From the NCBI RefSeq assembly GCF_017355165.1, contig NZ_JADILK010000002.1, positions 1-64,000 of the forward strand: a stretch of DNA of 64,000 nucleotides. Reading direction: 5' to 3'. A model generated the notes under the pieces. That model ran no database searches. It was not told the origin of the DNA and saw only the letters and a program-made list of their open reading frames with translations. How positions within the stretch are numbered: position 1 is the first letter of the stretch; each line of letters starts with the position of its first letter. Of this stretch, positions 25,409 through 34,979 are shown piece by piece. A program made the position numbers and the translations under genes. This stretch comes from Bacillus sp. SD075 (GTDB taxonomy: Bacteria; Bacillota; Bacilli; Bacillales; DSM-1321).

Positions 25409-26671
25409 TCAAAAAGATTCCCTAGATGCAACCACATTCCCCGTCTTTCCCATATATACATTTAGTGCTGCCTGTAAGGCCTCTCCCCGATTGACTTGGA
25501 ACCCCTGGCGCAAAAGGACAGCTTCCAAGGAGGCCAATACAAAGAGGATGTTTTCTTTCCTGCAACTAAATCCCATGGTCCCAATTCTCCAGATTTTTCC
25601 GTGAAGTGGGCCAAACGAGGACGCAATCTCGATACTGAATTCATTCAACAGCATCGCCCTTACAGCTTCACCGTCGATTCCTTTTGGAATTTCGATGCAA
25701 GTTACACATGGAAGTTTGTTTTTCCCATCTCCGAATAACGACAGTCCCATCGCCTTGATGCCTTCAACGAGAGCAGCTCCGTGGAGTTCATGACGGGCAA
25801 AGCGCGTTTCCAGACCTTCTTCAAGAACAAGGCGCAACCCTTCACGCAACGCATAAATCATCGAAGTAGCTTCTGTATGGTGATTCAAGCGGCGCGGCCC
25901 CCAATAATCCTGCAGCATACTTAAATCGAAATAATTACTGGTGATCGGACGGCGGGGCGAAACCTTTTGGTTGTCTTCATCCGTCGCAATACCACGTTCC
26001 ACCTTTTTGCGGGACTGGATGATTTCTTCTATTCGCTCATTATACGTAATCGGTGCCATACCTGAAGGAACGGACAAACACTTTTGTGTCCCCCCTACCA
26101 ATCCATCAATACACCATTCATCCACCTTAACATCGGTGCCACCGATGGAGGCAACCGCATCCACCACAAGCAGGACACCCAATTCACGGCAGGCCAACCC
26201 AATTTCCTTCAAGGGCTGCATACACCCAGTGGAAGTTTCCCCATGGACGATTGCTGTTATTTTAGGTGAGACTTTCTTGATTTCCGCGATGACAGCTTGC
26301 GGTTCGAACACCTCTCCCCAAGGACATTCCATCGTATGGACTTCAGCTCCGTATCGCTCACAAATTTCCACCAACAAATGACCGAACCTTCCGAATATGG
26401 GAACCAGGACCTTATCTCCCGGCTCAATGATGCTGCATAGAATCGCTTCATTACCCGATCTTGAGGTGCCATCTATCGGGAACGCCCATTTATTTTTCGT
26501 TTGAAAAACCGAACGCAGCATTTCCATCACTTCGTTCATGATAGTAGTGAATGCAGGATCGAATTGCCCTAATATCGGTGTGCTCATCGCCCTTAAAACA
26601 CGCGGGTCCACTTCGACCGGTCCTGGTGTCATGATTGTTCTCATCGGGGCATTCAATTCTGAATATGCCAT
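25409..26671 (-). CDS. pucG: (S)-ureidoglycine-glyoxylate aminotransferase
   Basis: A 420-residue fold-type I PLP aminotransferase of the AGXT/serine-pyruvate group. PucG makes oxalurate and glycine from ureidoglycine and glyoxylate. Seen: the N-terminal IMTPGPVEVDPRVL, HGETSTGCMQPL, VVDAVASIGG and the PLP Lys in GGTQKCLSVPSGMAP (about residue 200). Clustering with allantoinase and allantoate hydrolase supports PucG rather than a generic transaminase. The ATG at 26671 follows AAAGGAG by nine bases; a TTG three codons upstream is too close. Confidence 0.92.
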   Translation of the reverse strand: MAYSELNAPMRTIMTPGPVEVDPRVLRAMSTPILGQFDPAFTTIMNEVMEMLRSVFQTKNKWAFPIDGTSRSGNEAILCSIIEPGDKVLVPIFGRFGHLLVEICERYGAEVHTMECPWGEVFEPQAVIAEIKKVSPKITAIVHGETSTGCMQPLKEIGLACRELGVLLVVDAVASIGGTDVKVDEWCIDGLVGGTQKCLSVPSGMAPITYNERIEEIIQSRKKVERGIATDEDNQKVSPRRPITSNYFDLSMLQDYWGPRRLNHHTEATSMIYALREGLRLVLEEGLETRFARHELHGAALVEGIKAMGLSLFGDGKNKLPCVTCIEIPKGIDGEAVRAMLLNEFSIEIASSFGPLHGKIWRIGTMGFSCRKENILFVLASLEAVLLRQGFQVNRGEALQAALNVYMGKTGNVVASRESF

Positions 26672-26685
26672 TTTACCCAACTCCT

Positions 26686-27933
26686 TTAATAGGCTAATTT
26701 ATATAATATTTCACTTAAAACGTCGATTCCCTTTTCCATATCCCCAACACTCGTAAACTCCTTGGGAGAATGGCTGATTCCCCCCTCACTCGGAACGAAC
26801 AGCAGGCAAGTCGGACAAAACGAACCGAACACCTGTGCATCATGCCCGGCTCCGCTGATCATATCTTGGTAAGGTATATTTTTATCTTCAGCTATCTTTC
26901 GGACAAGGCGATTCATATCCAGATCCATCGCAACAGGTTTGACATCCATCCATTGTGAAACCTCCAGTTTCATTTCAACTTCTTTTGCCAAGGAATCGAA
27001 AGTCGAAAAGATTTCCTTACAAAACCTTTCCAGAACCACTTCCTCGTGGTGCCTTATATCGAGACTGAGTTCCACTTCACCAGCAATGACATTCGGAACA
27101 TTAGGTTTGACATCCATTCTTCCAACCGTCGCAACTAGACCCGGGTCCATGCTCTTCGCTTTTTTCGTTAAAAAAGAGATGAATTCCGATGCAAAACCTA
27201 CTGCATCCTTCCTATATGACATCGGAGTGGTGCCCGCATGATTACTCTCCCCAATGATTTTCACCGTATAACGGCGCTGCCCCACAATATGGCTGACAAC
27301 CCCAATTGTATTCTCATTCTTTTCAAGTACCATCCCCTGTTCTATATGAATTTCGACGAACCGGTCAATATCATCGCGGACCGGGGTTTTATAGGTTTCA
27401 GGTTCAAACCCTGATTTTTTCATGGCTTCCAAAAAAGGAATTCCTTCTGTATCTTTTAAATCCCTGACATGCTCAAGACCATAGACGCCCTTAATATTCC
27501 TCGACCCCCAAAACGTTAAGGGAAATCTGCTTCCTTCCTCCTCGCAAAAGGAAACGACTTCAATCGTCTTTCGCGGCGCCCCATGCGCTTTATACAACCT
27601 CTTAACTGCGAGGAAACTGGCAATGACCCCATATGCGCCGTCATATTTCCCCCCATCCTTGACCGTGTCTATATGAGAACCGGTCAGAATGGTTCCACCG
27701 GAGGGATCTGTTCCCTCAAGCCTTCCAAACAAGTTGCCTACACTATCAAAATATGTAAGAAGGTTTTCTTTTTCCATCTCGGCTTTCATTGCCTGCTGAG
27801 CGCTCATCCATTCCTTGGAATATAATAACCGGGTCACCCCATTACTCTCCGTTGCCCCGAAAGTTGCTAACCATTCAATCATCGACGCAACATCATCCTT
27901 TTCATCTATGAATTTTTCGATTTGAATGCCCAT
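26686..27933 (-). CDS. pucF: allantoate deiminase/amidohydrolase
   Basis: A 415-residue M20-family binuclear metal hydrolase that converts allantoate to ureidoglycine, CO2 and ammonia. Motifs: TGSHIDTVKDGGKYDGAYG (about residues 83-101), the EEEGSRFPLTFWGSRN segment (about 128-143, EE metal/catalytic pair), HIEQG (about 194) and GAGHDAQ near the C-terminus. M20 carbamoylases look similar, but the operon context favours allantoate. ATG 27933 follows GAGAAGGG; a start nine codons further up lacks one. It is the first gene of the minus-strand puc operon. A TTGGTTA element lies about 140 bases upstream. Confidence 0.92.
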   Translation of the reverse strand: MGIQIEKFIDEKDDVASMIEWLATFGATESNGVTRLLYSKEWMSAQQAMKAEMEKENLLTYFDSVGNLFGRLEGTDPSGGTILTGSHIDTVKDGGKYDGAYGVIASFLAVKRLYKAHGAPRKTIEVVSFCEEEGSRFPLTFWGSRNIKGVYGLEHVRDLKDTEGIPFLEAMKKSGFEPETYKTPVRDDIDRFVEIHIEQGMVLEKNENTIGVVSHIVGQRRYTVKIIGESNHAGTTPMSYRKDAVGFASEFISFLTKKAKSMDPGLVATVGRMDVKPNVPNVIAGEVELSLDIRHHEEVVLERFCKEIFSTFDSLAKEVEMKLEVSQWMDVKPVAMDLDMNRLVRKIAEDKNIPYQDMISGAGHDAQVFGSFCPTCLLFVPSEGGISHSPKEFTSVGDMEKGIDVLSEILYKLAY

Positions 27934-28066
27934 CACATCGCTTCCCTTCTCAATATCCATTCATGTTATGAATATTCACAAATTTATGTTATCTATTATT
28001 TTACTTACTTTAGCATCTAACTTCATTGACAATTCTGTTAGTAATTTGATGATTTTTTGTGCAAAA

Positions 28067-28073
28067 TAACCAA
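28067..28073 (-). promoter_or_regulatory. candidate PucR box upstream of pucF
   Basis: TTGGTTA on the minus strand, preceded by TTTCAG. The B. subtilis PucR box has a TTGGTTAA core after an AT-rich C-containing half. A second copy of the core lies upstream of the permease gene. Placement is plausible; binding is unproven. Confidence 0.35.
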
Positions 28074-28093
28074 CTGAAAGCAAACCAATAAAA

Positions 28094-28131
28094 GAAGAGA
28101 GTGCCCATTTAACAGGGACACCCTCTTTTTG
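28094..28131 (-). terminator. terminator after the Rieske oxygenase gene
   Basis: On the minus strand AAAAAGAGGGTGTCCC pairs with GGGCACTCTCTT (two mismatches) and is followed by CTTTTATT. It lies right at the end of the oxygenase gene. Confidence 0.75.
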
Positions 28132-29187
28132 TCAGCTTGTATAATTCGAACCTAAGCCCAATTCCCTTAATAGCTGACGATAAGCGATCGACGTCTTATC
28201 TGCTGCGATATGTGCTTCCGCTTGCAAATCGAGAGGCAGCTCCTCCGGCTTTTGATTTTCCACCATTTCCTTATCTTCATTGAAAATCTGCAGGTTGAAT
28301 TCATAGGTATCTTCAATCGGGGCATCTAAATCAAAGTTACGGGCCATCGGCGAAAACATTCTTGTCTTCCGTGCAGAAACTGGACTGGCACAGTTCAGGA
28401 TATGAAGTTTTCCATCCTCCGGAAAATGGACAGTAAGTCTGGCCGCAAGCGGCGGATAGATATCAAAAACACGCAGCCACTCAAAGTTGGCAGGTTCTAA
28501 ATGCCGCATGCCTTTTCCGTAATTACTGACGGAACTTAAGTATTCCACATGCAGGCCATACTCCGTTTTTTCCACCTTATAACTAGGAACGATAGGGTTG
28601 TTACGATCAGCGAAGCTTTCCGAATGAACCCAAGCAAAGTGGGACACATCCAGAAAACCTTCCATCTGCCTACCGGCTGAACCGGCAATTTCTATGGACG
28701 GCGGCAGGATGTTCAAATATTCCTCATCATCCCAGGCAGGTAATTTCGGAATATCCTCTTTATCGCTCGCAATCGATGTCCAAATCAAACCGTAGCGTTC
28801 TACCGCAGGATAAATATTAATGCAAAGGCGCGGGGATATTTTAGCATTGGGATGTGCGGGAATCCCCGTACAATTCCCTTCAGGTCCATATCTAAAACCG
28901 TGATAAGGGCATACGATATCATCACCTTCCACCCACCCCATGCTTAATGGCACACCGCGATGCAGACAAAGGTCCCTTGCAACGATAATTCTTCCATTGG
29001 CCCGATAAAGAACAAGGTGTACATCCAAAAGTTTAATACCTATCGGTTTTTCCGATACTTCCTCGACGGCAGCCACAGGGAACCAGTATTGAGATAATAT
29101 ATCCCAGTCCTCTTTACTGAATGTACATTCTTTAGGAAACGGCGTGACTCTTTTTTTCTTACTTGAAGCAACTGTGCCTTCGCTCAT
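28132..29187 (-). CDS. Rieske non-heme iron oxygenase, possible purine hydroxylase
   Basis: A 351-residue single-chain oxygenase. The N-terminal Rieske domain carries the [2Fe-2S] ligands in CLHRGVPLSMGWVEGDDIVCPYHG (Cys/His near 86 and 105); the catalytic domain has the 2-His mononuclear iron motif in GFLDVSHFAWVH (about 180-191). Its size and VanA-like layout fit a monooxygenase or demethylase. No ferredoxin reductase is adjacent. Between puc genes, and with no xanthine dehydrogenase genes visible in the window, it may resemble HpxD, the Rieske enzyme of Klebsiella that acts on hypoxanthine. That role is inference; the fold and metal sites are clear. Confidence 0.85.
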   Translation of the reverse strand: MSEGTVASSKKKRVTPFPKECTFSKEDWDILSQYWFPVAAVEEVSEKPIGIKLLDVHLVLYRANGRIIVARDLCLHRGVPLSMGWVEGDDIVCPYHGFRYGPEGNCTGIPAHPNAKISPRLCINIYPAVERYGLIWTSIASDKEDIPKLPAWDDEEYLNILPPSIEIAGSAGRQMEGFLDVSHFAWVHSESFADRNNPIVPSYKVEKTEYGLHVEYLSSVSNYGKGMRHLEPANFEWLRVFDIYPPLAARLTVHFPEDGKLHILNCASPVSARKTRMFSPMARNFDLDAPIEDTYEFNLQIFNEDKEMVENQKPEELPLDLQAEAHIAADKTSIAYRQLLRELGLGSNYTS

Positions 29188-29494
29188 TTTATCGTCTCCC
29201 TTATCCTTATGTTATTTTTATAAATATTAACAAAATTAAGATAATATGTCACCTTCAATGTTATAAAACCTAACACAAAAAACCACCTTTTAATTTATAC
29301 CCATAATCAAAACACTAAAACTTGTAGGATATACCAAAGGGTTTGTATGATATGATAATGAAAATCCGCAAAGCAACTATTAAACGGAGGGATTCGGATA
29401 AATATCAGTATCACTCACTATCAAAACGAATTCAATTTTCCCGTATGTATAAAATCACACTCCATACTCTATTTTTTAAAATGAGGTGTTTCAG
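29188..29494. other. AT-rich divergent intergenic region
   Basis: A 307-base gap between the oxygenase gene (minus) and pucR (plus). It contains no gene-like frame. It must hold both divergent promoters; a TTAACAAAATTAA stretch near 29227 slightly resembles a degenerate PucR box, but nothing firm can be named. Confidence 0.5.
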
Positions 29495-31111
29495 ATGAAG
29501 GTAAGCGAGCTTTTAACATTGCCGGCATTAACCGGCATGCATTTAATTGCCGGAGGTACAGGGATCGAAAGGGAAGTCCGCACAGTAAATATGATGGACG
29601 CTCCAGATATCATCAACTTTTTAAAACCAAATGAATTCCTTGTAACCACGGCTTATCACATAAAAGACAAGCCACAACTCTTGTCATCACTCGTCGAAGC
29701 GATGGCAAAACAAGACTGCGCAGCCCTAGGGATTAAGACAAGGAGGTACCTAAAAGAAATACCGGCGGAAGCACTGGCTCTCGCCAATGATTTTTCCTTT
29801 CCAATCATTGAACTCCCGGCAGAATTGTCACTCGGGGAAATCATCAACCATACATTACGGGGGATTTTGGATCAACGTGCAGCGGAATTGACTTTTGCCA
29901 TGGAAACACATAAGCAATTCACCAACTTAATCATGCGGGGTAAAGGGATTCAAAGACTGCTTGATCATTTATCGGATATGATTGGATATCCCATCTTATT
30001 AGTTGACCAGTACCTAAAACCGATATTTCATCCAATCTCAACATCCGGAATTATTCCAATAATCAAAAAAATGAGCGAAGAGGGATTTCGATTCCATAAA
30101 ACCAAAACTTCATTCTTTTCATTTTCATCCCTTTCCAATAAACAGCCCTATACCGTTTTCCCCATCTATATGAATGAAGAAAAATTTGGTTATTTGACAA
30201 TATCGGGAGAAATTAAGACTAGCGATCACCTCATGACATTGACGATAGAACAGGCGACTAATGTCATTTCTTTTGCCCTGATGAAAGAACATGCACTTAA
30301 ACAGCATGATCGGAATATCCGAAATGATTTCTTCCTTCATTTTCTGGATGGCAGTTTCTCCTCACAGGAGGAAATCATAAACCGAGCAAAAGAGTTTTCC
30401 TTACGCAATGAACAAACCTATATATGTGCAGTTGGAAAGATGGATGAATCCGAATCGGACATAAGTTACACACAGCTGCAACGAAGGGCTGATTCGATAT
30501 ACGAGTTTTTGGAAGATGAACTTCACCTATCACCTAATCCCATTCATCTCTTTACAAAAGGCAAGAAATGCATTCTATTATACGAAGTGAATGAAGTTTC
30601 TGCCGATGCTCTCCAAACCGTCGAAACCTCGCTAAAATCATTGCAAAGGATAACGGCAAGCCAGTTCGACTGCACGATTTCTTTCGGAGTGAGCCATATG
30701 AGCCCAAGTTTTTTACAGACCAAGAACTCTTACAAAGAAGCGAACGACTCCCTTCTCGAAGGAGGTCTTTCCAAAAGGACCGAATACATCCAAATATTCC
30801 GGACAAAGGATATTATGGAGTTATTGAGGATCATCCCCGAAGAAGACCTAATGAATTTTCACCATTTTGCACTACAGGGGTTTTCAAAGATTTTCACCGA
30901 TGAGGAACAAACCTTATTACAGACATTATCCGTCTATCTCGAAACGCATTGCCAAATATCCGAAACTGCCAAAAGATTATTCGTTCATCGGAACACCGTT
31001 GTATACAGACTCGAGAAATGTGAAGAAATGCTCGGCAAGAGCTTAAAAGATTCAGAGACCACACTCCAGATACGCCTTGCCCTTCGCATCAAATCCTTAC
31101 TTAATATATAA
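29495..31111 (+). CDS. pucR: PucR-family regulator of purine catabolism
   Basis: A 538-residue transcription factor. It has an N-terminal purine catabolism domain (about 1-120, starting MKVSELLTLPALTG), a GAF-like or degenerate GGDEF-like middle part (about 240-400), and a C-terminal HTH_30 helix-turn-helix (about 470-530, ETAKRLFVHRNTVVYRLEKCEEML). In B. subtilis PucR activates puc genes in the presence of allantoin and related intermediates when good nitrogen is absent. ATG 29495 follows TGAGGTG; a GTG three codons upstream is part of that ribosome site. Divergent from the Rieske gene and upstream of the permease-pucL-pucM operon. Confidence 0.92.
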   Translation: MKVSELLTLPALTGMHLIAGGTGIEREVRTVNMMDAPDIINFLKPNEFLVTTAYHIKDKPQLLSSLVEAMAKQDCAALGIKTRRYLKEIPAEALALANDFSFPIIELPAELSLGEIINHTLRGILDQRAAELTFAMETHKQFTNLIMRGKGIQRLLDHLSDMIGYPILLVDQYLKPIFHPISTSGIIPIIKKMSEEGFRFHKTKTSFFSFSSLSNKQPYTVFPIYMNEEKFGYLTISGEIKTSDHLMTLTIEQATNVISFALMKEHALKQHDRNIRNDFFLHFLDGSFSSQEEIINRAKEFSLRNEQTYICAVGKMDESESDISYTQLQRRADSIYEFLEDELHLSPNPIHLFTKGKKCILLYEVNEVSADALQTVETSLKSLQRITASQFDCTISFGVSHMSPSFLQTKNSYKEANDSLLEGGLSKRTEYIQIFRTKDIMELLRIIPEEDLMNFHHFALQGFSKIFTDEEQTLLQTLSVYLETHCQISETAKRLFVHRNTVVYRLEKCEEMLGKSLKDSETTLQIRLALRIKSLLNI

Positions 31112-31153
31112 AACACAAGTCTCCCTTCGCTTTATGCAAGTTGTCTATATCCG

Positions 31154-31160
31154 TAACCAA
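31154..31160 (-). promoter_or_regulatory. candidate PucR box upstream of the permease
   Basis: TAACCAA on the plus strand (TTGGTTA on the minus), about 110 bases before the permease start and matching the core of the PucR box. Two matches of one 7-base core are weak evidence on their own. Confidence 0.3.
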
Positions 31161-31272
31161 AAATTGTCTAATCTAACTAATGACAATTTTCTGTTTTTTT
31201 ATTATGATGATATTATTCATAACAAAATCACGTGATATAAAATGACATGCCATTAGAGAAGGGAGTTTTTTT

Positions 31273-32595
31273 ATGAATGAAAGAATTAACAAGTCCAAGG
31301 CCTTCTCGTTAGGTCTTCAGCACGTTCTTGCCATGTATGCTGGTGCCATCTTGGTGCCGATCATAGTCGGCGGGGCATTGGGATTCAATTCCCAACAGCT
31401 CGCCTACCTTATTGCCATTGATCTATTGACATGCGGGATCGCTACATTATTGCAATCTTGGAAAAATAAATACTTTGGCATTGGCCTCCCGATTGTTTTG
31501 GGAACTTCTTTCGTCGCAGTCACCCCCATGATATCCATTGGCAGTAATTATGGCATTTCCGCTATCTATGGATCAATTATCGCCGCTGGATTATTCATCA
31601 TTTTTTTCTCCAACATATTTGCTAAACTGCTTAAATTATTTCCACCTGTCGTGACCGGGACCGTCGTCATCATCATTGGATTATCCTTAGTACCCACCGG
31701 CATAAGGAATATGGCTGGCGGATCCGGCAGTAAAGACTTTGGCTCAGCCGAGAACTTGATGCTTTCTTTAGGAGTCCTCGCTGTTATTCTGATTATCAAT
31801 CGATGCTTCACTGGATTCATTCGTTCCATTTCCGTTCTGATCGGCATCATAGCAGGAACGATCGCTTCGACATTTTTTGGGAAAATGGACTTTTCAGCTG
31901 TTGTGGGGGCTTCTTGGTTCCATATCCCTGCTCCTTTTTACTTTGGTACACCCAGCTTTGAAATAGCACCCATACTTACGATGATGTTGGTTGGCACAGT
32001 CATCCTGGTCGAATCCACTGGCGCATTCCTTGCTCTCGGAAAAATAACCGACAGGGAATTGAGTGAAAAAGATATTGTCAAAGGCTACCGGGCAGAAGGT
32101 CTGGCATTCACTTTAGGCGGGATTTTCAATGCCTTTCCTTATAGTACATTCGCCCAGAATGTAGGCCTCGTTCAATTATCCGGTGTGAAAAAAAGAACGA
32201 TCACCATTGTAGCCGGCTTCATTTTAATCGGGCTTGGACTTGTGCCGAAAATCGCAGCACTCGCTACACTGATTCCTACTGCCGTCCTCGGGGGTGCTAC
32301 CGTAGTCATGTTCGGAATGGTCGTTTCATCGGGAATTAAAATGTTGAATGACGTCGATTTCTCGGATAATGCTAATTTATTGGTCATTGCTTGTTCAGTC
32401 TCACTCGGACTGGGCGCCACCGTCGTTCCCGAATTATTCTCAAGCCTGCCTGAAGCAATCCGTATCGTTGTCGGCGATGGAATCATTACAGGAAGCCTGA
32501 CAGCCATCATCCTGAATGTGATCTTGTCTCCGCAAAGGAAAGAAGCAGATAGTACCATTCCTGATACAGATCAGTTAATGGCAAAAAGTATATAA
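31273..32595 (+). CDS. pucK: NCS2-family urate/xanthine permease
   Basis: A 440-residue nucleobase:cation symporter-2 with about 14 helices. It carries the family signature around GLQHVLAMYAGAILVPI (about 14-30), the substrate-binding TM8 segment VESTGAFLALG and the NCS2 motif FNAFPYSTFAQNVGLVQLSGVKKR (about 275-300). The QNVGLVQLSGV wording fits the urate/xanthine group, and its place before pucL supports urate import. pucJ is an equally good symbol. ATG 31273 follows GAAGGGAG; pucL follows after 15 bases. Confidence 0.9.
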   Translation: MNERINKSKAFSLGLQHVLAMYAGAILVPIIVGGALGFNSQQLAYLIAIDLLTCGIATLLQSWKNKYFGIGLPIVLGTSFVAVTPMISIGSNYGISAIYGSIIAAGLFIIFFSNIFAKLLKLFPPVVTGTVVIIIGLSLVPTGIRNMAGGSGSKDFGSAENLMLSLGVLAVILIINRCFTGFIRSISVLIGIIAGTIASTFFGKMDFSAVVGASWFHIPAPFYFGTPSFEIAPILTMMLVGTVILVESTGAFLALGKITDRELSEKDIVKGYRAEGLAFTLGGIFNAFPYSTFAQNVGLVQLSGVKKRTITIVAGFILIGLGLVPKIAALATLIPTAVLGGATVVMFGMVVSSGIKMLNDVDFSDNANLLVIACSVSLGLGATVVPELFSSLPEAIRIVVGDGIITGSLTAIILNVILSPQRKEADSTIPDTDQLMAKSI

Positions 32596-32610
32596 GAAGG
32601 AGCCTTTAGA

Positions 32611-34104
32611 ATGATTACTCTTAAGTCACTAAATGCACTAAGCGAAAAAGAGTTCACGAATTTCCTTGGTGATACTTTCGAACATTCACCTTGGATTGCA
32701 GAAAAATCGGCTGCCAATAGGCCCTTTTCATCAATAATCAACCTGCATCGATGCATGGTTGACATTGTAAGCAATTCGTCAAAGAAAGAAAAGTTAACGT
32801 TAATCAGGAAGCATCCGAACCTTGGGGACAAAGTTGAAATGAGTGAGGATTCAATTAAGGAACAGCATGGCGCCGGTTTAAAGGACCTCACTGCCGATGA
32901 ATATGAAAATTTCATTTCATTGAACCGACAATATATGAATAAATTCGGCTTTCCATTTATCCTGGCAGTACGCGGCAAAGATAAAAATGACATATATCAA
33001 TCGATGAAAACAAGGTTTCACCATTCCGAAACAGCCGAGTTCGATAAGGCCCTATCTGAAATTCATCAAATTGCCCTATTTCGTTTACAGGACAAAATCA
33101 AAATTGAAGGAGAGAATTTAATGAAAAATAAATCAGCCGCACAAATGCTCAGCTATGGAAAAGGGAATGTTTTTGCCTATAGGACCTATTCAAATCCTTT
33201 AACCGGAATCAAACAAATACCTGAATCCACTTTTTCAGGCAGAGATCATATCATTTTTGGCACCAATGTAAAAGTTTCCGTTGGAGGCTCCTCTTTTCTT
33301 CCATCCTTCACCGAAGGAGACAATTCAATGGTCGTTGCGACAGATTCGATGAAAAACTTCATCCAACAGCATTTAGCAACATTCAAAGGGGCAACATTAG
33401 AAGGGTTTGCTTCATATGTATCAAAAGCCTTCCTGAACAAATATCCTCAAATTGATACGGTTAAAATGATTACCGAAGATATCCCTTTCGAAGCTGTTAC
33501 TGAAGCGACGGATCTTCAATTGAAACCGAGCGACCTTGTATTCAAAAAGTCCCGCAATGAACGGGCCAGGGCTGCCGTCGAACTTATCCGCGGGGAAAAT
33601 GGCAGTGAAATCATTCAGCAAAGCAGCTCCATCCTCGACCTTCAATTAATCAAGGTAAGCGGGAACTCCTTTGTCGGTTTTGTCCGTGATGAGTATACCA
33701 CGCTTCCCGAAGATGGAAATCGTCCGCTTTTCATCTATTTGAATCTCCATTGGGTCTACGAGGATCAAAAGGATGCATTCGGCGTGGATCCCTCTAAATA
33801 CGTAGCTGCTGAACAGGTAATCGATATTGCTACATCCGTTTTCCATGAATTGGAGACTCCATCTATTCAAAATCTTATTTATGAAATCGGCTGCCGTATT
33901 TTAACTAGATTCCCTCAGCTTCTTGAAGTTACATTCGAATCCCAAAACCACACGTGGGATACAGTCGTTCCCGAAATCCCGGAATCCACAGGAAAAGTAT
34001 ATACAGAGCCGCGCCCGCCATATGGCTTTCAGGTCTTCACCGTTAAAAAAGAAAATCTCGAAAACAACATAATCCTGGCTGCTGCTGAAGAAAACATCGG
34101 GTAA
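32611..34104 (+). CDS. pucL: bifunctional OHCU decarboxylase-urate oxidase
   Basis: A 497-residue fusion. Residues about 1-165 form the OHCU decarboxylase domain (LGDTFEHSPWIAE, RKHPNLGDK, SLNRQYMNKFGFPFILAVRGK), and about 170-497 form urate oxidase (SYGKGNVFAYRTY, the T-fold repeat with VVATDSMKNFI, and NHTWDTV). Urate oxidase makes 5-hydroxyisourate; after PucM the OHCU domain yields (S)-allantoin. This B. subtilis-like fusion is complete with no frameshift. ATG 32611 follows AAGGAG. pucM follows after ten bases. Confidence 0.96.
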   Translation: MITLKSLNALSEKEFTNFLGDTFEHSPWIAEKSAANRPFSSIINLHRCMVDIVSNSSKKEKLTLIRKHPNLGDKVEMSEDSIKEQHGAGLKDLTADEYENFISLNRQYMNKFGFPFILAVRGKDKNDIYQSMKTRFHHSETAEFDKALSEIHQIALFRLQDKIKIEGENLMKNKSAAQMLSYGKGNVFAYRTYSNPLTGIKQIPESTFSGRDHIIFGTNVKVSVGGSSFLPSFTEGDNSMVVATDSMKNFIQQHLATFKGATLEGFASYVSKAFLNKYPQIDTVKMITEDIPFEAVTEATDLQLKPSDLVFKKSRNERARAAVELIRGENGSEIIQQSSSILDLQLIKVSGNSFVGFVRDEYTTLPEDGNRPLFIYLNLHWVYEDQKDAFGVDPSKYVAAEQVIDIATSVFHELETPSIQNLIYEIGCRILTRFPQLLEVTFESQNHTWDTVVPEIPESTGKVYTEPRPPYGFQVFTVKKENLENNIILAAAEENIG

Positions 34105-34114
34105 GGAGTTAATT

Positions 34115-34474
34115 ATGCCTGGTATAACAACACATATATTGGATTTAATGCATGGCCAGCCGGCCGAAAACGTGACGATTGAATTATACTTTTCCAAATC
34201 ATCCACATCTGACTGGCTGCTGCTCCAGTCGGCTGTCACAAATACAGACGGGAGGCTCGATGCCCCGCTGCTGAACGCAGAAAACACTAAAATAGGAAAT
34301 TATGAAATCATTTTTCATATCGGGGATTACTTTCGGAATAAGTCCATCGAACTTCCTGATCCGCCCTTTTTGGACCAGGTACCCGTCCGTTTCGGACTAT
34401 CTTCCCCAACCTCTCATTATCATGTGCCACTGCTCGTTTCCCCATGGGGCTATCAAGTGTATCGGGGAAGTTAA
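34115..34474 (+). CDS. pucM: 5-hydroxyisourate hydrolase
   Basis: A 119-residue transthyretin-like protein that hydrolyses 5-hydroxyisourate to OHCU. Diagnostic features are ITTHILDLMHGQPAENV at the N-terminus (catalytic His near residue 6), the Arg in the middle strand (RFGLSSPTSHYHVPLLVSP, His near 101) and the C-terminal YRGS that defines the enzyme against vertebrate transthyretin. ATG 34115 follows TAAGGAG. Last gene of the operon, with a terminator at its stop. Confidence 0.96.
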   Translation: MPGITTHILDLMHGQPAENVTIELYFSKSSTSDWLLLQSAVTNTDGRLDAPLLNAENTKIGNYEIIFHIGDYFRNKSIELPDPPFLDQVPVRFGLSSPTSHYHVPLLVSPWGYQVYRGS

Positions 34475-34520
34475 AGAAACTGCCGGAGAACATGACTTGC
34501 TTCCCCGGCAGTTTCTTGTT
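34474..34520 (+). terminator. terminator of the pucL-pucM operon
   Basis: 13-base stem AAGAAACTGCCGG / CCGGCAGTTTCTT, then GTTTAATT. Confidence 0.85.
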
Positions 34521-34582
34521 TAATTGATTACATTCTGGATCATAAGCTGGATGAGCAATCTAAATGTGTACAACTATAACAC

Positions 34583-34629
34583 ACATGACAAAACCCCACC
34601 TGTTCCCATAGCAACTGGTGGGGTTTCTA
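34583..34629. repeat. hairpin repeat, left inverted copy
   Basis: A terminator-like hairpin (AAACCCCACC at 34591-34600 with GGTGGGGTTT at 34617-34626). The 22 bases at 34583-34604 recur exactly, inverted, at 39152-39173, and the hairpin arms there are related. The two copies bracket the decaying 34.6-39.2 kb island. Confidence 0.75.
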
Positions 34630-34688
34630 ACTGGCTTCTACATCTACATCAATCGGGAGATCCATCTTGTGCAATCACGCCCTTTCAT

Positions 34689-34829
34689 TTAAACGGCTAA
34701 TTTACTGTATTCATTCAACTGGTCTTTGGTTAGATTTTTGATGAAGTGGTCGAAGTTTACCGACTCGATTTCATACCTTTCACAAATCTTTAAATAACTT
34801 TCATAGGCTTTATCATGAATATTCATCAT
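34689..34829 (-). CDS. small hypothetical protein, 46 aa
   Basis: A 46-residue frame from ATG 34829 (begins MMNIHDKAYESYLKICERY) with a good ribosome site (AGAAGGGAG, seven bases upstream). It looks like two amphipathic helices with alternating charge, compatible with a small helical-hairpin regulator (the size of Sda, but without its conserved motif). No family recognised. It stands alone inside the bracketed accessory island. Confidence 0.55.
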   Translation of the reverse strand: MMNIHDKAYESYLKICERYEIESVNFDHFIKNLTKDQLNEYSKLAV

Positions 34830-34979
34830 ATTGATTCTCCCTTCTGTTATATAACAATAAATTTAACTTATTAATAATATATAACAACTGTATTTTCCCG
34901 TCAATGTATTTTTCCGAAAATTCGGTGATATCTTCATTGTCTTAGTATTTCCCACATTGTTCTTCGCTAACCGCCGTAT

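Noticed and set aside
31112-31272. Possible purine riboswitch before the NCS2 permease
   Set aside because: None of the conserved purine-aptamer loops could be found; control by PucR is more likely.
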